From NCBI RefSeq assembly GCF_000968135.1, contig NZ_FO538765.1:1255819-1319818 (forward strand): DNA of 64,000 nucleotides, given 5' to 3'. Made by a program: the position numbers and the translations under genes. Position 1 is the stretch's first letter; every line of letters begins with the position of its first letter. The notes beneath the pieces were generated by a model. It was not told where the DNA came from and searched no databases. It saw only the letters and a program-made list of their open reading frames with translations. This document shows positions 1 to 9,286 of the stretch, in pieces. This stretch comes from Magnetospira sp. QH-2. Lineage in GTDB: Bacteria; Pseudomonadota; Alphaproteobacteria; Rhodospirillales; Magnetospiraceae.

Positions 1-251
1 CCATTCTTGACCCGGAAAATGTACTCGCCGGGTTTCAGCGCCATCGGCTTCACCGCGGCCATGCGGTCGGTGGCGCCTTGGGCGTTGATGGCCAGGCAGT
101 CGGCTTTCTTGGTACTTTTGAAGCCGTGGTCAGGCTCCAGATCAAGGAACTGGCAAGGGACCTGAGTCAGGTCGATGACCGTCGGCGCAGCCCAGGCCGG
201 AGCCGTGGCTGCGACAAACAGGGTGGCGGATAGGGCAATGAAGCGGATCAT
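1..251 (-). CDS. Exported protein of unknown function, 3' end outside the window
   Basis: The reading frame starts with ATG at 249-251 and runs off the left edge, so only about 83 residues are visible. The first ~21 residues form a clear signal peptide (basic Met-Ile-Arg, hydrophobic core, Ala-Trp-Ala before the predicted cleavage site), so the product is probably periplasmic. The mature part has two cysteines and a stretch reading roughly 'ALKPGEYIFRVKN', which looks like a beta-strand of a small beta-rich domain. It overlaps the stop codon of the upstream YeeE/YedE gene by 4 bases and is therefore co-transcribed with it. That suggests a role in sulfur compound handling, but I do not recognise the family. 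Confidence 0.7.
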   Translation of the reverse strand, partial: MIRFIALSATLFVAATAPAWAAPTVIDLTQVPCQFLDLEPDHGFKSTKKADCLAINAQGATDRMAAVKPMALKPGEYIFRVKN

Positions 252-1426
252 GGTCGGATCTCCGTGGATTGGTTGCTCAGATTGAACAGGGGACGCAAAC
301 GCACCCCAATGAAATTGCCGGGCAGGGCGCAAAGGAGCCACACCCAGCCATGCAGGCTGCCCGAGGCAATGCCGCTGAAAAAGGCGCCGATATTGCAGCC
401 ATAGGCCAACCGGGCGCCGTAGCCCATGGCCAGTCCACCCATCACCGCCGCGGCGAGGTTGCGACGGTCGCGGGGCAGGGGCGTGAGAGTCTTTCCGGCC
501 AAGGCGGCGGCGATCAGGGCGCCGCCCAGCAGGCCGATGTTCATGAGGGAGGTGCTGTCAGCCCAGACCGGACGGGCCAGCGCGGCTTGTTGAAAGGGGC
601 CGCTCCAGAAGCTTCCGGCCTCGGGCATCCAGCCCATCAGCAGGGCGCCCTTGGCGGCCCAGAGGGAAAAGGCCCAGGTGATCGACCAGGCATGCCCGGC
701 CACCACCAAGGTCAGCCAGTTAAGCAGAGCCAACAGAATGGCGCCCTGCAACAGCGGCCAGGGTCCCCGGATCAACCGATCCATGGAAAAATCCCCGTCC
801 CACCATAGCGCCCGGCGCAAGCGCCCACCGGCGGCCCTGAACAGCAGCAAGATCAACCCGAGCGCGCCGATTTGCAGCGGTAGGGCGGCTTCCCAGCCCA
901 GAGCCTGGCCGAGGCTGACACTGCCGATCCCGGTCCCGGCCAGACTTTCCCACCAGGCCAGATCCAGGCTGCCCCAAAAGGCTCCACCGCAGAAAAACAG
1001 CAAGACGAGAGCCGCCCGCGCCGAGCCGCCGCCCGCTGTGTACAGGGTCCCGGATGCACAGCCATCGCCCAGTTGCATGCCCATACCGAACAAGAAGGCG
1101 CCGAAGGCCATGGAAAGACCCACCGGCGCAATGGCGCCGCCGACGCCCTGCCCGAAGGCCTGACCTTGGGCCAGCACCGGAGCAAACAGCAGCATGGCCA
1201 AAATCAGCATCACGGCCTGAGCCGCCAGACCGGATAGGTCCTTGTCAACAAAGGCCCGCCGATAGGCAGAGGTGAACCCGAAGGCCGCGTGATACAGGGT
1301 TACGCCCAGGGCGACGCCGATCCACAGCAGCCCGGGCAGCCGGTCGCCCTCCGCCGCGCTCAGAAACGTCAGCGGAGCGAGAATGACGATGGCGACGGTC
1401 AAAAGGGGCAAGCGGGGCGTATCCAT
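248..1426 (-). CDS. YeeE/YedE family (thiosulfate/sulfur transport) integral membrane protein
   Basis: The 392-residue product is almost entirely hydrophobic, with about ten predicted membrane segments arranged as two similar halves. Each half carries a Gly/Cys-rich signature: 'GDGCASGTLYTAGGG' near residue 120 and 'RLAYGCNIGAFFSGIASG' near residue 343. In the characterised family member TsuA (YeeE), conserved cysteines line the thiosulfate path, and both halves here keep one. The likely role is uptake of thiosulfate or a related sulfur species across the inner membrane. The gene is followed at once, with a 4-base overlap, by a secreted small protein. The exact substrate is inference. Confidence 0.87.
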   Translation of the reverse strand: MDTPRLPLLTVAIVILAPLTFLSAAEGDRLPGLLWIGVALGVTLYHAAFGFTSAYRRAFVDKDLSGLAAQAVMLILAMLLFAPVLAQGQAFGQGVGGAIAPVGLSMAFGAFLFGMGMQLGDGCASGTLYTAGGGSARAALVLLFFCGGAFWGSLDLAWWESLAGTGIGSVSLGQALGWEAALPLQIGALGLILLLFRAAGGRLRRALWWDGDFSMDRLIRGPWPLLQGAILLALLNWLTLVVAGHAWSITWAFSLWAAKGALLMGWMPEAGSFWSGPFQQAALARPVWADSTSLMNIGLLGGALIAAALAGKTLTPLPRDRRNLAAAVMGGLAMGYGARLAYGCNIGAFFSGIASGSLHGWVWLLCALPGNFIGVRLRPLFNLSNQSTEIRP

Positions 1427-1490
1427 GCCCCTAAGGTGGCGGATCCTCTGCGCACAGCCCAGTCAAGGCGACTCACTTATTGGTGAGGTC

Positions 1491-1964
1491 CTATTCCTTC
1501 GGTCCGCCATTGGTCCAGATGCCGTGGCCCCGCTCACGGGCCTGATGCTCTACTTTCAGCAATTGCGGCGCGGTTTCCGGGTCGGCCTGGGCCCAGCCGG
1601 TATAGACCATGCCCTTGGACAGGTCGTAGCGGTTGGCCTCGCAGCGGGCCAGCGGGCAGCCATCGGCGCGACGGTCGCCAAAGGTCTTGCAGGTTACCTG
1701 CGTCCCGGCGGTCAGGTCCATCAACCCCGTGGCGGCAATGCGGTTGCACTCAAAGGTCTTGCCCGAGCGGGTAAAACAAGACAGTCCCGGTGCCGGGGCC
1801 TTGATGCCCATGAGACAGAAAGTCTGGCCGTTCACCCGCAGCATATCGGCAGCCAGTACCTGTGCCCGGCCGGAAGCCATGGACATGTTAAAGGCTTCAG
1901 CCTGGCCAGCGACAAGCAATGACATCAATAGCATCGATAGCGCGACAATTCTTGGTCCCCACAT
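1491..1964 (-). CDS. Secreted thermonuclease-like (SNase fold) protein, probably catalytically altered
   Basis: The 157-residue product has an N-terminal signal peptide (cleavage likely after the Gly-Gln-Ala-Glu-Ala stretch, about residue 24) followed by a single SNase-like domain. Family marks are the 'LMGIKAPAPG' strand-turn, the central cysteines, 'YDLSKGMVYTGWA' and the C-terminal 'EHQARERGHGIW'. In active staphylococcal-type nucleases the turn reads like 'GIDAPE'; here the acidic residues are replaced, so nuclease activity is doubtful. It stands alone, divergent from the two-component pair to its right across about 165 bp. Confidence 0.75.
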   Translation of the reverse strand: MWGPRIVALSMLLMSLLVAGQAEAFNMSMASGRAQVLAADMLRVNGQTFCLMGIKAPAPGLSCFTRSGKTFECNRIAATGLMDLTAGTQVTCKTFGDRRADGCPLARCEANRYDLSKGMVYTGWAQADPETAPQLLKVEHQARERGHGIWTNGGPKE

Positions 1965-2129
1965 GGCTCGATCTCCCCGCGATGCGACAGGCGTCTATCT
2001 TGGTCTGATCGAACCGAAATATCCACAGTTTAGGGCTGCTCCCGTTCAGCAAGGTCGACCGACTGGCTTATTCGGTGGCACTCTTCTTGCGTTGAATTTC
2101 CTGTTGCTCGCAGGATGAACAGGAGAACC

Positions 2130-3899
2130 ATGCCTTTGACCAAGGGTTCCTTTTTCGGATTGATTCTGATTGGCCTGCTTGTCTCGGGTGCCTTGGTGGC
2201 TCAACTGACCCATCTGTCCGGGGAGGCCAGGCTGGCCGATCTGCGGGCGGTGGGCGAGGAGCGGTTGAATCTTTATGCCAGTACCCTGAGGGGGGCCTTG
2301 GAGAAGTTCCGATACCTTCCATATGTCCTGGGGCACAACGAAAAGGTCGTCGCCCTTCTATCCGGCGCCGAAGCGAGCGACGGCGTCAATGCCTATCTGG
2401 AGGCATTGAACAAGAAAGCGGGATCGGCGCAACTGTTCGTCATGAACCGGGACGGCGAAACCGTGGCGGCCAGCAACTGGCGTGCCCCATTGAGCTTCGT
2501 CGGCAAGAACTACAGCTTTCGGCCCTACTTCCGTGAGGCCGCCGACGGGCACCAAGGGCGCCTTTTCGCCATCGGCGTGACCACCGGAGAACCGGGATAC
2601 TTCATGTCCCATCCGGTCCTGACGAAAGGCGAGGTCATCGGCGTGGCCGTGGTCAAGGTTGATCTGGATCGATTGCAGATCGACTGGCGGGAAGGTGGGG
2701 AGATCGTTTTCGTTAGTGATTCCAATGGCGTGCTCATTCTGTCCGGGCGTGAAGTATGGAAATATCGGACCTTGCGACCTTTGAGTGATGCGCAACGGGA
2801 ACAGGTTCGCAGCGGTCGGCTCTATGGTGGGCAGGAACTATTGCCATTGCCGTTCATTGATCAGGTGGATCTGACTCCGTTGGTCCATCGATTGACCATC
2901 GGCGACCGCGACTATCTCTTGCTCGACCGGCCCTTGGCGGAGCCGGGGTGGCATCTGCACTTTCTGACGCCGTTGACACCGGTGGAAGAGCGGGCGTTTG
3001 CCACCGCTGTTTTCGGTCTGGTGACGATCCTGCTGATGATCGCTGTGTCCCTATATCTTCGAGAGCGGCACCATAAACGGATGTCTCGGCGAAAGGTGCG
3101 CGAAGCCGAGGCCACAAGAGCGCTGAACCTGCGCCTGGAAGCTGAAATCGCCGAACGCAAACGTACCGAGCAGGACTTGCGCGACGCCCAGGAGGAACTG
3201 GTACAAGCGGGTAAACTGGCCGCCCTGGGGGAAATGTCGGCGGGAATCGTTCATGAATTGAGTCAGCCCATTTCCGCCACGCGCACGTTTCTTTCCAGTG
3301 TGCAATTGCTGGCCAAGAGAGGCGAATCCGACAAGGCCATGGAAACTTTGGAAAGGGTCTTCGGCCTCATTGATCGGATGACCGCCATTACGACCCAATT
3401 GAAGACTTTTGCGCGCAAGAACCCGGTTAAACGGCAGCCCGTGGTGCTTCAGCAATCCGTCCGCAAGGCCCTGGAACTCCTGGAGGGCCGCGTCAGTCGA
3501 GGCGGCGTATCGTTGGCTGTGAACTTACCACCGGAACCCCTCGTGGTGTTGGCCGATCCCTTGCGGATCGAACAGGTGGTGGTCAATCTGACCGGCAATG
3601 CGCTGGATGCCTTGGCGCAATCCCCCAGCAAACGGATTGATATCGTGGTGAGAGAGCAAGACGGCTTGGCGGAGCTGACGGTGCGCGACAGCGGCGGCGG
3701 CATCGATCCCGAGCATCTGGGCAAGCTTTTCGACCCCTTTTTCACCACCAAGGACGTGGGCGAGGGCATGGGGCTGGGTTTATCCATTTCCTATGGCATC
3801 ATATCGGATGTGGGCGGCACGATCCGGGTCGCGGAAACCAGCAGCGACGGGACGGCCCTCGTGGTCCGTCTCCCGCTCCATCACAGCGAGGAAGCATGA
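2130..3899 (+). CDS. dctB: DctB-type sensor histidine kinase for a TRAP transport system
   Basis: A 589-residue membrane histidine kinase. A membrane segment near residues 7-25 and a second near 290-310 flank a periplasmic double-Cache-like sensor domain of about 260 residues. A coiled linker follows, then the dimerisation domain with the phospho-acceptor His375 in 'GIVHELSQPIS', and an HATPase domain with the N box, 'DSGGGID' and 'GMGLGLSIS' glycine motifs. The start at 2130 is preferred over an in-frame ATG at 2115 because an AGGAG ribosome site lies just upstream. The stop overlaps the dctD-like start by 4 bases. Family knowledge: DctB senses C4-dicarboxylates; here the partner transporter is TAXI-type, so the true ligand is unknown. 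Confidence 0.88.
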   Translation: MPLTKGSFFGLILIGLLVSGALVAQLTHLSGEARLADLRAVGEERLNLYASTLRGALEKFRYLPYVLGHNEKVVALLSGAEASDGVNAYLEALNKKAGSAQLFVMNRDGETVAASNWRAPLSFVGKNYSFRPYFREAADGHQGRLFAIGVTTGEPGYFMSHPVLTKGEVIGVAVVKVDLDRLQIDWREGGEIVFVSDSNGVLILSGREVWKYRTLRPLSDAQREQVRSGRLYGGQELLPLPFIDQVDLTPLVHRLTIGDRDYLLLDRPLAEPGWHLHFLTPLTPVEERAFATAVFGLVTILLMIAVSLYLRERHHKRMSRRKVREAEATRALNLRLEAEIAERKRTEQDLRDAQEELVQAGKLAALGEMSAGIVHELSQPISATRTFLSSVQLLAKRGESDKAMETLERVFGLIDRMTAITTQLKTFARKNPVKRQPVVLQQSVRKALELLEGRVSRGGVSLAVNLPPEPLVVLADPLRIEQVVVNLTGNALDALAQSPSKRIDIVVREQDGLAELTVRDSGGGIDPEHLGKLFDPFFTTKDVGEGMGLGLSISYGIISDVGGTIRVAETSSDGTALVVRLPLHHSEEA

Positions 3900-5254
3900 A
3901 CCTATCCACGGCAAATGTGGTCCTGATCGATGACGACGAGAGCATGCGGGCCGCCACGGCCCAATGGCTCGAACTGGCGGGGTATCATGTCATCGAGTTC
4001 CCGGGCGGTGATCTGGCTCTGGGCCACCTGGAACCCGATTTTGGCGGTGTGGTGGTCAGCGACGTGAAAATGCCGCGCATGGACGGCATGGAATTGCTGG
4101 AGCGCATTCATCAACGGGATCCGGATCTCCCAGTGGTTTTAGTGACCGCCCATGGGGATGTTCCCATGGCCGTCGAAGCAATTCGCAAAGGGGCGTATGA
4201 CTTTATCGAAAAACCGTTCGAGCCCGACCGCTTGTTGGATGTGATCCAAAGAGCTTGCGAAAAGCGCCGGTTGGTGTTGGAGAACCGTTTCTTGCGCCAG
4301 AAACTGGCCGACAGGGCCGATATCGAACGCAGGCTGCTGGGCGATAGTCCGGTAATCCAGCGTTTGCGCCAAGAGATCATGGAGGTGGCCGATACCGATG
4401 CCAGCGTCATGATCCAGGGGGAAACCGGAACCGGCAAAGAAGTGGTGGCCCGATGCCTGCACGAATTCGGGCGACGCCAGCATGGGCGGTTTGTCGCCGT
4501 GAATTGTGCGGCGGTGCCCGAGAGTATCTTCGAGAGCGAGCTGTTCGGCCACGAAAGCGGGGCCTTTACCGGGGCCACTAAGCGACGGATCGGCAAGTTC
4601 GAGCATGCCCATGGTGGCACGCTCTTTCTTGACGAGATTTCGAGCATGCCCCTGGCCCTTCAGGTCAAGGTTTTGCGATCATTGCAGGAACGGGAGATCG
4701 TACGGCTGGGTTCCAACGAACCCCGGGCAATCGACATCCGGCTGGTCAGCGCGTCCAATCGGGATCTGCAGGCGGCCTGCCAAGACTCCACCTTCCGCGA
4801 AGATCTCTATTATCGCCTGAACGTGATCGAGGTCCGGATCCCCCCTCTACGCGATCGGGGGGGCGATATCACCTTGTTGTTCGACTATTTCGCCGGACGA
4901 GCCGCCGAGGCCCACGACCGCGAGGCGCCTCCGCTGCCCGAGGAGTCTGTCGCCATGCTCATGGGACATGGCTGGCCGGGAAACGTGCGGGAACTTCGAA
5001 ACCTGGCGGAACGTTACGTGCTGTCCTCGCTTCCGGTGGTGCAGCGGGTCCCCTCCATCCTGCGGGTCGAGGGGTTGGGGGCGGCAACCAGTCTGGTCGA
5101 TCTGACCCGGCAGTTCGAGCGGCGGATTTTGGAAGCGGCGCTCCGACATCACCGGGGCAACATGGCCGATGTCATGGACGCTCTTGATTTGCCCCGCCGT
5201 ACATTGAACGAAAAAATGCAGCGACTGGGATTGGAGCGTAAAGACTATTGCTGA
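3896..5254 (+). CDS. dctD: DctD-type sigma-54-dependent response regulator
   Basis: The 452 residues comprise a receiver domain (acidic pocket 'DDDE' at 12-15, phospho-acceptor Asp56 in 'VVSDVKMP', Lys107), a sigma-54 AAA+ domain with Walker A 'GETGTGKE' at 175-182 and the sigma-54-contacting 'GAFTGA' loop at 222-227, and a C-terminal Fis-type helix-turn-helix ending in '[13 protein letters not shown]'. It overlaps dctB and is followed by an inverted repeat and a sigma-54 promoter in front of the TAXI gene. The simplest reading is that phosphorylated DctD activates the transport operon from that site. Confidence 0.92.
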   Translation: MNLSTANVVLIDDDESMRAATAQWLELAGYHVIEFPGGDLALGHLEPDFGGVVVSDVKMPRMDGMELLERIHQRDPDLPVVLVTAHGDVPMAVEAIRKGAYDFIEKPFEPDRLLDVIQRACEKRRLVLENRFLRQKLADRADIERRLLGDSPVIQRLRQEIMEVADTDASVMIQGETGTGKEVVARCLHEFGRRQHGRFVAVNCAAVPESIFESELFGHESGAFTGATKRRIGKFEHAHGGTLFLDEISSMPLALQVKVLRSLQEREIVRLGSNEPRAIDIRLVSASNRDLQAACQDSTFREDLYYRLNVIEVRIPPLRDRGGDITLLFDYFAGRAAEAHDREAPPLPEESVAMLMGHGWPGNVRELRNLAERYVLSSLPVVQRVPSILRVEGLGAATSLVDLTRQFERRILEAALRHHRGNMADVMDALDLPRRTLNEKMQRLGLERKDYC

Positions 5255-5255
5255 T

Positions 5256-5275
5256 ATCGGCAAAATCTTGCCGAT
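5256..5275 (+). promoter_or_regulatory. Perfect inverted repeat, probable activator (DctD) binding site
   Basis: ATCGGCAA-AATC-TTGCCGAT is an exact 8-bp inverted repeat starting two bases after the dctD-like stop codon and about 100 bp upstream of the -24/-12 promoter, the usual distance for a sigma-54 enhancer. It lacks a T-run, so it is a poor terminator. Its assignment to DctD is inference from position. Confidence 0.5.
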
Positions 5276-5357
5276 TACCCGTCGGCCTGTTGGCAATTAT
5301 CCGCCTGTTTCATCCCTCGCCGGTGCCCGTATCGTTCAATTTGCTGGAAAAAAGCCG

Positions 5358-5374
5358 CTGGCATCCCACTTGCT
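5358..5374 (+). promoter_or_regulatory. Sigma-54 (-24/-12) promoter of the TAXI-TRAP operon
   Basis: The sequence CTGGCATCCCACTTGCT matches the sigma-54 consensus: GG at 5360-5361 and GC at 5372-5373 are separated by the required 10 bases. Transcription would begin near 5385, leaving a leader of about 78 bases before the TAXI gene. A sigma-54 activator gene is directly upstream, which supports the call. Confidence 0.85.
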
Positions 5375-5462
5375 TTTAGGTTGAACTATCAGTCTGCGAG
5401 GCAAAACTCGCACCGAACGGTTTGGGCGTATGGCCTGAAACACCGATATTGGGAGGAAAACA

Positions 5463-6482
5463 ATGACCATCAATTTTACCAAGCATCTGGCTTTGGGCGC
5501 GGTTGTCGCTGCCTGTACCTTTGGCAATGGCGCCAATGCGGCAGAAGAACGCAGCTACCTACTGGCTACGGCGAGCACCGGCGGTACCTATTATCCGGTG
5601 GGCGTGGCCCTGTCGACTCTGGTCAAGGTGAAGCTGCAGCCGAAACAGAAGATCGGCATGTCGGCGATCAATTCCGCTGGCTCCGGCGAGAATATCAAAC
5701 TGCTGCGCGAGAACGAGGCCCAGTTCGCCATTCTCCAGGGGCTCTACGGCCATTATGCCAAGACCGGCACCGGTCCCATCGCCAATGACGGCCCGCAAAA
5801 GGACCTGCGCTCGGTTTCCATGCTGTGGCAGAACGTGGAGCATTTCGCGGTGCTCAAGGATTATGCCAAGACCGGCACCGTTGATGACCTGGCCAACGTC
5901 AAGGGCAAGGCCATGGCCATGGGCAAGAAAAACTCCGGTACCATTGGTTCGAATCGGACGATCCTGAAGCACCTGGGGATCGACATGGATAAGGACTACA
6001 GCCTGATGTATGGCGGCTATGGTCCCAGTGTCGACGCCTTGCAAAACGGCCAGGTGGTCGGATTCGGTATTCCGGCGGGCGCTCCGGCGGGAGCGGTGAC
6101 CAAGGCCATGGCCAACATGTCCGACCGCATGGCCATTCTCGACCTGAGCGATGCCCAGGCGGAAAAGGCCGACGGCGGTATGGGCCTTTGGACCCGTTTC
6201 GTCATTCCGGCGGGGACCTATCCCAACCAGGCCAAGGACATCAACACCATTGCCCAACCCAATTTCCTGGCCGTGCGCCATGATGTGGACGAAGACGCGG
6301 TCTATCGCATTACCAAGGCGACCTATGAAAACCTCGCCTTCCTCAATGCAATCCATAAGGCCACCAAGGCCATGGCTATCGAAAAGGCCATCGCCGGACT
6401 GCCGTTGCCGCTGCATCCGGGGGCGCTGAAGTATTATCAGGAAGTGGGTATCAAGGTACCTGCTCATCTGATCGCCAAATAA
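5463..6482 (+). CDS. TAXI-family TRAP transporter substrate-binding protein
   Basis: The 339-residue protein begins with a signal peptide (hydrophobic core around residues 8-22, cleavage near Ala-Asn-Ala) and then shows the TAXI signature 'LATASTGGTYYPVG'. The body matches the two-lobed periplasmic binding fold of the family, with 'SAGSGENIKLLRENEAQFAILQG' in the first lobe. It captures an unidentified organic anion in the periplasm and delivers it to the fused TRAP permease encoded next. A GGAGG ribosome site sits just before the ATG. Control by the upstream sigma-54 promoter is likely. Confidence 0.9.
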   Translation: MTINFTKHLALGAVVAACTFGNGANAAEERSYLLATASTGGTYYPVGVALSTLVKVKLQPKQKIGMSAINSAGSGENIKLLRENEAQFAILQGLYGHYAKTGTGPIANDGPQKDLRSVSMLWQNVEHFAVLKDYAKTGTVDDLANVKGKAMAMGKKNSGTIGSNRTILKHLGIDMDKDYSLMYGGYGPSVDALQNGQVVGFGIPAGAPAGAVTKAMANMSDRMAILDLSDAQAEKADGGMGLWTRFVIPAGTYPNQAKDINTIAQPNFLAVRHDVDEDAVYRITKATYENLAFLNAIHKATKAMAIEKAIAGLPLPLHPGALKYYQEVGIKVPAHLIAK

Positions 6483-6489
6483 GGCAGGA

Positions 6490-6520
6490 CCGGGGAAGCG
6501 GCTCCTTGTCGCTTCCCCGG
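6490..6520 (+). other. Intercistronic hairpin between binding protein and permease
   Basis: CCGGGGAAGCG at 6490-6500 and CGCTTCCCCGG at 6510-6520 form a perfect 11-bp GC-rich stem with a 9-base loop. No U-run follows, so it is not a classic terminator. Such hairpins in transporter operons usually protect the upstream message, giving more binding protein than permease; that role is inferred here. Confidence 0.7.
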
Positions 6521-6530
6521 ATCCAAACCG

Positions 6531-8610
6531 ATGGCTGAAAGCTCATCCCCCGTCTTCACCCCTTGGGGTCAACAGAGCCCACGCGGGCGGCTGCTGACAG
6601 TCCTGGGAGTCGGCATTTCATTACTGCATATCTGGTTCAATGTGGTCACCCTGCTGCCTAACCTGTGGCAGAACTCATTGCACTTCGCCGGCTTCGCGCT
6701 GATGGCGGTGATCCTTTATCCGGTGAAACGCGACGGTGGCAAACCCTGGCGTACCTTTGACGGGCTGGTGGGAATCGTCGCGGCGTTTTCGGCCATTTAC
6801 ATGGTCTGGATGGAAGATGCCATCTATGACCGGGGGGTGCGCCTGGCGCTGCCCGAATGGATTCTCGGCACCATTCTCATCCTCATCGCCATCGAACTGA
6901 CCCGCCGCACCACCGGCTGGATTATCCCCATCCTGATCCTGTTGGCCTTGTCCTATGTGGGCTGGTGGGGCGGGATTATTGATGGCGTGTTCAAGTTCGC
7001 CGGGCTGTCGTCGGAGACCATCTTGTTCCGGTCGGTTTACGGGGATGATGCGCTGTTCGGCAATATCGCGCGGATCTCCTCGACCTATGTATTCATGTTT
7101 ATCCTGTTCGGGGCCTTTCTGTTGCGCTCGGGCGCCGGGGAGTTCGTCATCGACATGGCCCGTGCTGTGGCCGGAAAGACCGTCGGCGGGCCGGGACTGG
7201 TGGCGGTGATGGCCTCGGGGCTCATGGGCACCATCTCCGGCTCGGCGGTGGCCAATACGGCCTCCACCGGGGTTATCACCATCCCTTTGATGAAAAAGGC
7301 CGGGTTTCCGGGCAAATTCGCCGCCGGGGTCGAGGCTTCGGCCTCCACTGGCGGGCAGCTAATGCCGCCGATCATGGGCGCCGGGGCCTTCGTCATGGCC
7401 ACCTATACGCAAATTTCCTACAACACCATCGTCCTGGTGAGTATTCTCCCGGCCATCTTGTACTTCGCCACCGTGGCCTTTTTCGTCCGCATTGAGGCCA
7501 GGCGTAGTCATGCCACTCAGATCGAGTCGGAAACGGTTTCCTTGGGCCAGATCATGCGTCAGGGCGGTCTATCCTTCGTGGTGCCGGTTTCGGTGCTGAT
7601 CGGGCTGCTGATCTATGGCTTCACGCCGACCTATGCCGCCGGGTTAAGCATCCTTGCCGTGATTGCCGCGTCCTGGCTCGGGCCCAATCGCATGGGGCCC
7701 ATGGCGGTGATCGAGGCCCTGGCCCTGGGCGCACGCAACATGGTGATGACGGCGGTGCTGCTGTGTGCCGTGGGACTGATCGTCAACGTGATCGCCACCA
7801 CCGGCATCGGCAATACCTTCTCCTTGATGATCACCCAATGGGCCGGGGATAGCCTGGTCATCGCCATCGTGCTGATCGCCCTGGCCTCGCTGGTACTGGG
7901 CATGGGCCTGCCGGTGACGGCGGCCTATATCGTTCTCGGCACGCTCTCGGCCCCGGCCCTGCCTGCATGCGCTGATCGCCGACGGCCAGATGGTGCAAAT
8001 TCTCATGGCCGGGACGGTCCCCGAAGAGGCCAAGGCGCTGTTCATGATGGCCGCGCCCGATCGCTTGGTGGAATTGGGCGCTCCCATGACCGAAGAGGCA
8101 GCCAAGAGCCTCATGGCCGCCATTCCGGTGGATCTGGCCGGGACCCTGCGGGAGATGGTGTTGGGCCCCGAAGCCATGCTGTTCGCCTTGCTTTCGGCGC
8201 ATCTGATCGTCTTCTGGCTGAGCCAGGATTCCAACGTCACGCCGCCGGTAGCCCTGGCCGCCTTCACCGCTGCCGCCATTGCCAAGACCCAACCCATGGC
8301 CACCGGAGTGCAGTCCTGGAAGATTGCCAAGGGGCTCTATATCGTGCCCTTGCTGTTTGCCTATACGCCGCTGATCGGGGGCACATGGGTCGAGGTGTTG
8401 ACGGTATTCGGGTTTGCCTTGCCGGGGCTTTATGCCTTTTCCTCGGCCATCCAGGGCCACATGGAAAACCCGCTGGGTTGGCCTTTGCGGGTGGTGGCGT
8501 TCGGCAGTGCGGCGGCGCTGCTCTGGCCGACCACGGTGCTGGTGCATGGGGCCGGTTTGATCTGTCTGGTCGGAGTTGTGGTCATGAATGTGCGAACCCG
8601 ACATGCCTAG
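6531..8610 (+). pseudogene. Fused TRAP (DctQM-type) permease, frameshifted by a 4-bp duplication
   Basis: The gene encodes a multi-spanning TRAP permease of the 4TM/12TM fusion type used with TAXI binding proteins. The first frame is family-like through 'LVLGMGLPVTAAYIVLGTLSAPAL' (about 7958), then becomes an arginine/glycine-rich out-of-frame sequence running to 8681. The missing C-terminal part ('LLSAHLIVFWLSQDSNVTPPVALAAF' and further membrane helices) is encoded one frame over and ends at 8610. The break coincides with a tandem CCTG-CCTG at 7958-7965; deleting one copy joins ...SAPAL to HALIADGQMV... cleanly. Either the gene is inactivated or the read contains an error. The intact reading would be about 691 residues and overlap the HAD gene start. 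Confidence 0.85.
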
Positions 8611-9211
8611 TGAGCGGATCCTGGCTCTGGATGCCATGGGGGTCGTCTATGCCACCCGATCCATTACGTCAGAGGTGGTGATCCCTTTTCTTCGAGAGCA
8701 CAGCTGCACGATCACCGATCGGGATATCCGATGGCTCTATGAGGAAGCCAGCAAGGGGCGCATGACCTCGGCCTCGTTTTGGCGGCGGTTGGGCCTGGAT
8801 CCATCCGTCGAGGCGGAATGTCTCAGGCGCTATGTTTTGATGCCCGGCCTGAGTGAATTTCTCGCCTGGGCACGGGAATCCTTCGACGGGCTCTATATGC
8901 TGACCAATGATGTGACGGAATGGTCGGAGGCGTTGCGCGGTCGATTCGACCTGGATCGCTGGTTCGATGATGTACTGGTTTCCGGAGACCTGGGCATCAG
9001 GAAGCCGCAGAGGAGAGCCTTTCGGGCCTTGGTCGATCGCGCTGGGGTCACGGCGGTGGAGATGGTGTTCGTCGATGACAAGATCGCGAACCTGGATGCG
9101 GCGGCCGCATTGGGCATGCGGACCGTTCACTTGGCGCCACGCGAAGAGGCGGAGTCCGATCATGCCCATGCCCCGGATCTGGCCCATCTACGGCTTCATT
9201 TGGAGAGTTAG
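8603..9211 (+). CDS. HAD-superfamily hydrolase-like protein
   Basis: About 202 residues with the order of HAD motifs: motif I 'LALDAMGVVY' (Asp10), motif II Thr in 'YMLTNDVTEW', motif III Lys in 'GIRKPQRRAF', and motif IV 'VFVDDKIANL'. The second motif-I aspartate, used as general acid/base by HAD phosphatases, is a methionine here, so ordinary phosphatase activity is uncertain; dehalogenase-type and some sugar-phosphate members also lack it. An in-frame ATG at 8588 is an alternative start. The gene overlaps the 3' end of the TRAP permease reading frame and is probably in the same operon. Confidence 0.78.
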   Translation: MPSERILALDAMGVVYATRSITSEVVIPFLREHSCTITDRDIRWLYEEASKGRMTSASFWRRLGLDPSVEAECLRRYVLMPGLSEFLAWARESFDGLYMLTNDVTEWSEALRGRFDLDRWFDDVLVSGDLGIRKPQRRAFRALVDRAGVTAVEMVFVDDKIANLDAAAALGMRTVHLAPREEAESDHAHAPDLAHLRLHLES

Positions 9212-9286
9212 GAAAGTGTCAACCAAATGAGTCTATTGCTGTAGAGAATTAGAGGTACAATCAAGAAAATCTCCCCTGCTTGGAGC

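Noticed and set aside
7950-8610. Programmed ribosomal frameshift in the TRAP permease
   Set aside because: No slippery heptamer or stimulator structure is evident, and an exact 4-bp tandem duplication explains the break fully.
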